From Bog-950 sp964631835 (GTDB lineage Bacteria > Bacteroidota > Bacteroidia > Chitinophagales > LD1), in NCBI GenBank assembly GCA_964631835.1, contig CAZWAD010000006.1, positions 1-64,000 on the forward strand: DNA of 64,000 nucleotides, in the 5' to 3' direction. Under the pieces are notes generated by a model, which saw only the letters and a list, made by a program, of their open reading frames with translations, had not been told where the DNA came from and searched no databases. The translations under genes were made by a program, and so were the position numbers. Shown in pieces: positions 61,302 through 64,000 of this stretch (position 1 is the stretch's first letter; the number at the start of each line of letters is the position of its first letter).

Positions 61302-64000
61302 ATGCAGTTAACTACATTAGAAATCAAGGGTTTCAAGAGTTTTGCCGAGAAGACTACTATTCATTTCAATAATAAAATTACAGGGGTTGTAGGACCCAAC
61401 GGCTGTGGAAAATCAAACGTGGTGGATTCCATACGCTGGGTTTTGGGCGAACAGAAAACTTCCATGCTCCGCCTCGAAAAAATGGAAAACCTGATTTTCA
61501 ATGGCACCAAAAGCCGCAAGGCTTCGGGCATGGCGGAGGTTTCTCTAACATTTGAGAATACTAAGAACCTTGTCCCTTCCGAATACAAAACCATCACCAT
61601 CACCCGCAGATTATTCCGCGATGGCGAAAGCGAGTATCTATTGAACGGAGTTTCGTGCCGGTTGAAAGACATTACTTCTCTGTTCCTCGACACCGGTGTC
61701 AGTTCCGACAGCTATGCCATTATCGAGTTGGGAATGGTAGATGAAATTTTGAACGACCGCGAAAACTCACGCAGAAGATTATTTGAGCAGGCAGCCGGAA
61801 TTTCTAAATATAAAAAGCGCAAGAAAGAAACCATTGACAAACTGAAAGGCACCGATGCTGATTTGGAGCGCGTGAAAGATTTGCTTTTCGAAATTGAGAA
61901 CCAACTGAAAACTCTCGAGACACAAGCGAAGAAAACCAAGCGCTATTACGAGCTTAAAACAGAATACAAAGAGTTGAGTTTGCTCCTGGCAAAATACAAT
62001 TTGCAAACGTATAAGGAGACCTTCAAAAATCTTGAAACCCAAAAGCAAACCGAAGGCGACAATAAACTGGAACTCGAAACTGCTATTTCTCAAACCGAGG
62101 CAATGCTCGAAAAGGAAAAAGCGGATAACGTTGAGAAGGAGCGCGCTTTATTTATGGTTCAGAAAAAACTCAACACATTGGTGGAAGGTGTCGGGGAAAA
62201 AGAGAATGAAAGAAATCTGTTGAATTCTGAAATAAAATATGCGCTTGACAAAAAAGATACTGCCGAAAAGCAAATCATTGAGGCCAGCGATTCAGTTGAA
62301 AAATTAAAGAGTTCCATTGCTCAGCTTTCAGTCGAAGAAGAAACGGAAACAAAAATTTTGGATGAAAGAAAAGCGGAGTTGGCAGTTCTTGAATCGGAGT
62401 TGAATTCAATCCGCGATGAACATTCTGTTTTAAAAACTACTCTGACCAACGAGCAAAAAACTTATACCGAAAAAGAGAGGCAGATTTTTGAGTTCGAAAA
62501 GCAATTGGCAGTAAACCAAAGCAGCAATGAAAGCCTTCAGCGCGATTTGCTGCTCAGTGAAGAAGATACTCAGCGTAAAAAAGTTGAACTTGAAGAATTA
62601 CAAAAGAGTCTTGCGGTTTTAAAAAATGACAAAGAAGTTGCTGAGAAGAAATTGAATTTGCTCGTGAGCGAAGAAGAAACTAAGGCGAAAGAAATAGCAG
62701 AGTTGGAAACGCTCATCGAAAATATCAGGCGAGAACACATTCAGGAAACAAGAACACTTGACGCCAGGAAAAACGAATATGAGTTGACAAAAAGCCTGGT
62801 GGAAAATCTTGAAGGCTTTCCGGAAAGCATCAAGTTTTTGAAGAAGCATGAGAATTGGACAAAAGATGCGCTCTTGTTGTCTGATGTTATTTATTGTCCC
62901 GAGGAGTACCGCGTGGCAGTTGAAAATTATCTGGAGCCTTACTTGAACTATTATGTGGTGCAAAATTTTCAGGAGGCTCTTGCCGCTGTGAACCTGCTGA
63001 GTGATGCGTCCATGGGCCGTGCTAACTTCTTTATTCTCGATGAGTTTGAAAAGTATCAGGCGAATCCGGTGCAGCAATTTGACGGAGCCCGCCATGTAAA
63101 CGGGCTGGTGGAATTAGATGCGCGTTACAATAAACTCAGAGCATTTCTTTTCGACAATGTTTACATGGTTGATGATTCGGTTTCGTTTGACGTTTCGCAA
63201 TTTGACGTGAGTAACAAGAAAGTGGTGCTGCTTTCTAAAAACGGAAAATTTATTCGCAAGGATTTTTCTCTCAGCGGTGGCGCGGTAGGTTTATTCGAGG
63301 GAAAGAAAATAGGAAGAGCGAAAAACCTCGAAAAACTACAGGAAGAAATTAAAGCGCTTGAGTTATCTTCTTACAAACTCCATCAGCAAATTGCCAATGC
63401 ACAGGTGAAAATAAATTACCTGAAAATGAATGATGCGAAAGCCGAAATTGAAAAAGAGCGCAATTCGGTTAGTCAGCTTACCGGAAAATTTGCGGCAGTT
63501 CAGGCGAGCATTCAAAGCCTGGAAAAATTCCTGGAAAGTGCCGGAGCAAAAAATAAGGACATCGGTGAAAGAATTGAAACTCTGAAAACAGAAGTGGAAG
63601 GTATTCACGTTGAATTGAATTCCCTTCGCGAAACTCAACTCTCAGCCAAAGAAGTTTTGGAAAAAACCGATAAGGAGTTTGTTGAGCTATCGAACAAACT
63701 CAGCGAGGCTTCATCCAGATACAATCAGAAAAATATTGAGTTTCATCAGCAGCAGAATAAAGTGAATTTCGTGAGCCAGGAACTGGGCTTCAAGAAAAGC
63801 CAGGTTGAAACACTCACCGTTCAGCTTACCCGCAACAATGAAGTGATTCTCGAAAGCCAGATGCAGGCAGAAGAATCACAGAAAAAAGTAAAGGAACTTG
63901 AAGGGGCTCTGCTTTCGAATTACGCGGATAAGGAAAGCTACCAAAATGAAGTTGAAGAAGCAGAAAAAACTTATTACGACTCGCGCGGAAAAATAAATGA
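61302..64000 (+). CDS. smc: Chromosome segregation protein SMC (5' part, cut by the window end)
   Basis: The first ~900 codons are inside the window with no stop. MQLTTLEIKGFKSFAEKTT is the SMC N-terminus, followed by Walker A GPNGCGKSN, then about 350 residues of coiled coil, a hinge domain (roughly 500-660, with GFPESIKFLKKHENW and GRANFFILDEFEKYQ), and the start of the return coiled coil. The ABC signature and Walker B lie beyond the window. SMC organises and condenses the chromosome as a dimer with ScpA/ScpB. Confidence 0.96.
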   Translation, partial: MQLTTLEIKGFKSFAEKTTIHFNNKITGVVGPNGCGKSNVVDSIRWVLGEQKTSMLRLEKMENLIFNGTKSRKASGMAEVSLTFENTKNLVPSEYKTITITRRLFRDGESEYLLNGVSCRLKDITSLFLDTGVSSDSYAIIELGMVDEILNDRENSRRRLFEQAAGISKYKKRKKETIDKLKGTDADLERVKDLLFEIENQLKTLETQAKKTKRYYELKTEYKELSLLLAKYNLQTYKETFKNLETQKQTEGDNKLELETAISQTEAMLEKEKADNVEKERALFMVQKKLNTLVEGVGEKENERNLLNSEIKYALDKKDTAEKQIIEASDSVEKLKSSIAQLSVEEETETKILDERKAELAVLESELNSIRDEHSVLKTTLTNEQKTYTEKERQIFEFEKQLAVNQSSNESLQRDLLLSEEDTQRKKVELEELQKSLAVLKNDKEVAEKKLNLLVSEEETKAKEIAELETLIENIRREHIQETRTLDARKNEYELTKSLVENLEGFPESIKFLKKHENWTKDALLLSDVIYCPEEYRVAVENYLEPYLNYYVVQNFQEALAAVNLLSDASMGRANFFILDEFEKYQANPVQQFDGARHVNGLVELDARYNKLRAFLFDNVYMVDDSVSFDVSQFDVSNKKVVLLSKNGKFIRKDFSLSGGAVGLFEGKKIGRAKNLEKLQEEIKALELSSYKLHQQIANAQVKINYLKMNDAKAEIEKERNSVSQLTGKFAAVQASIQSLEKFLESAGAKNKDIGERIETLKTEVEGIHVELNSLRETQLSAKEVLEKTDKEFVELSNKLSEASSRYNQKNIEFHQQQNKVNFVSQELGFKKSQVETLTVQLTRNNEVILESQMQAEESQKKVKELEGALLSNYADKESYQNEVEEAEKTYYDSRGKIN

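Overview
The window comes from a member of the Bacteroidota. Several independent signs agree. There are type IX secretion (T9SS) parts: PorQ, a PorP/SprF-type protein, and cargo with both type A and type B C-terminal sorting domains. DUF4294 and TamB-next-to-tsaD are typical of the phylum. Both tRNA genes have the phylum's unusual promoter, TTTG-N18/19-TAnnTTTG. Most of the window is ordinary housekeeping sequence, with an accessory block at about 34.7-42.6 kb and a small transposase scar at 55.6-55.9 kb.

Layout. 0.5-3.9 kb (minus): a glycosyltransferase, a polysaccharide deacetylase, a radical SAM/SPASM protein and a STAS protein. 3.9-8.4 kb (minus): a lipid operon read from a consensus promoter, in the order HMG-CoA synthase, ketoacyl-ACP synthase III, FabI, and a methyltransferase that closely resembles eukaryotic sterol C-24 methyltransferase (Erg6/SMT). 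8.5-10.5 kb: a helical-repeat protein and tRNA-Val. 10.6-17.6 kb (minus): a T9SS-exported PhoD-like protein whose metal-site residues look lost, then TamB. 17.7-20.3 kb (plus): tsaD, a DUF1573 protein, ruvX, def. 20.4-20.6 kb: a 21-bp minisatellite. 20.8-28.7 kb (minus): a PorP/SprF - OmpA/PD40 - giant type B adhesin cassette. 28.7-34.6 kb (minus): ilvB, ilvN, ilvC, ilvA and an rRNA m5C methyltransferase. 34.7-40.5 kb (minus): genes for two membrane proteins flanking a peptidase M15, several unknown proteins, and a second 21-bp repeat array whose two halves point in opposite directions. 40.6-51.4 kb: another helical-repeat protein, an M48 protease, EVE and TerB/DnaJ proteins, two tandem SGNH paralogues, an MFS transporter, PorQ and a saccharopine-dehydrogenase-like protein. 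51.8-57.0 kb (plus): a Tat-exported DsrE-like protein, small lipoproteins, DUF4294, an IS3 remnant and a transglutaminase-like protein. 57.1-64 kb: dnaB, a glutaryl-CoA dehydrogenase-like gene, folB, tRNA-Cys, a YjbR-family gene and the first ~900 codons of smc.

Points that stand out: (1) the Erg6-like methyltransferase in one operon with a MvaS-like HMG-CoA synthase; (2) two 21-bp minisatellites that appear to be one repeat family, one of them forming an inverted array inside an operon gap; (3) at least eleven gene-edge sites with short repeats of period seven whose unit sequence changes from site to site, reminiscent of the heptanucleotide STRR repeats of cyanobacteria; (4) a heptanucleotide tract inside the signal-sequence codons of the OmpA/PD40 gene that could switch it on and off; (5) the membrane protein / M15 peptidase / membrane protein cassette. 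All family assignments were made by reading motifs and from memory of family sequences; no database search was run.
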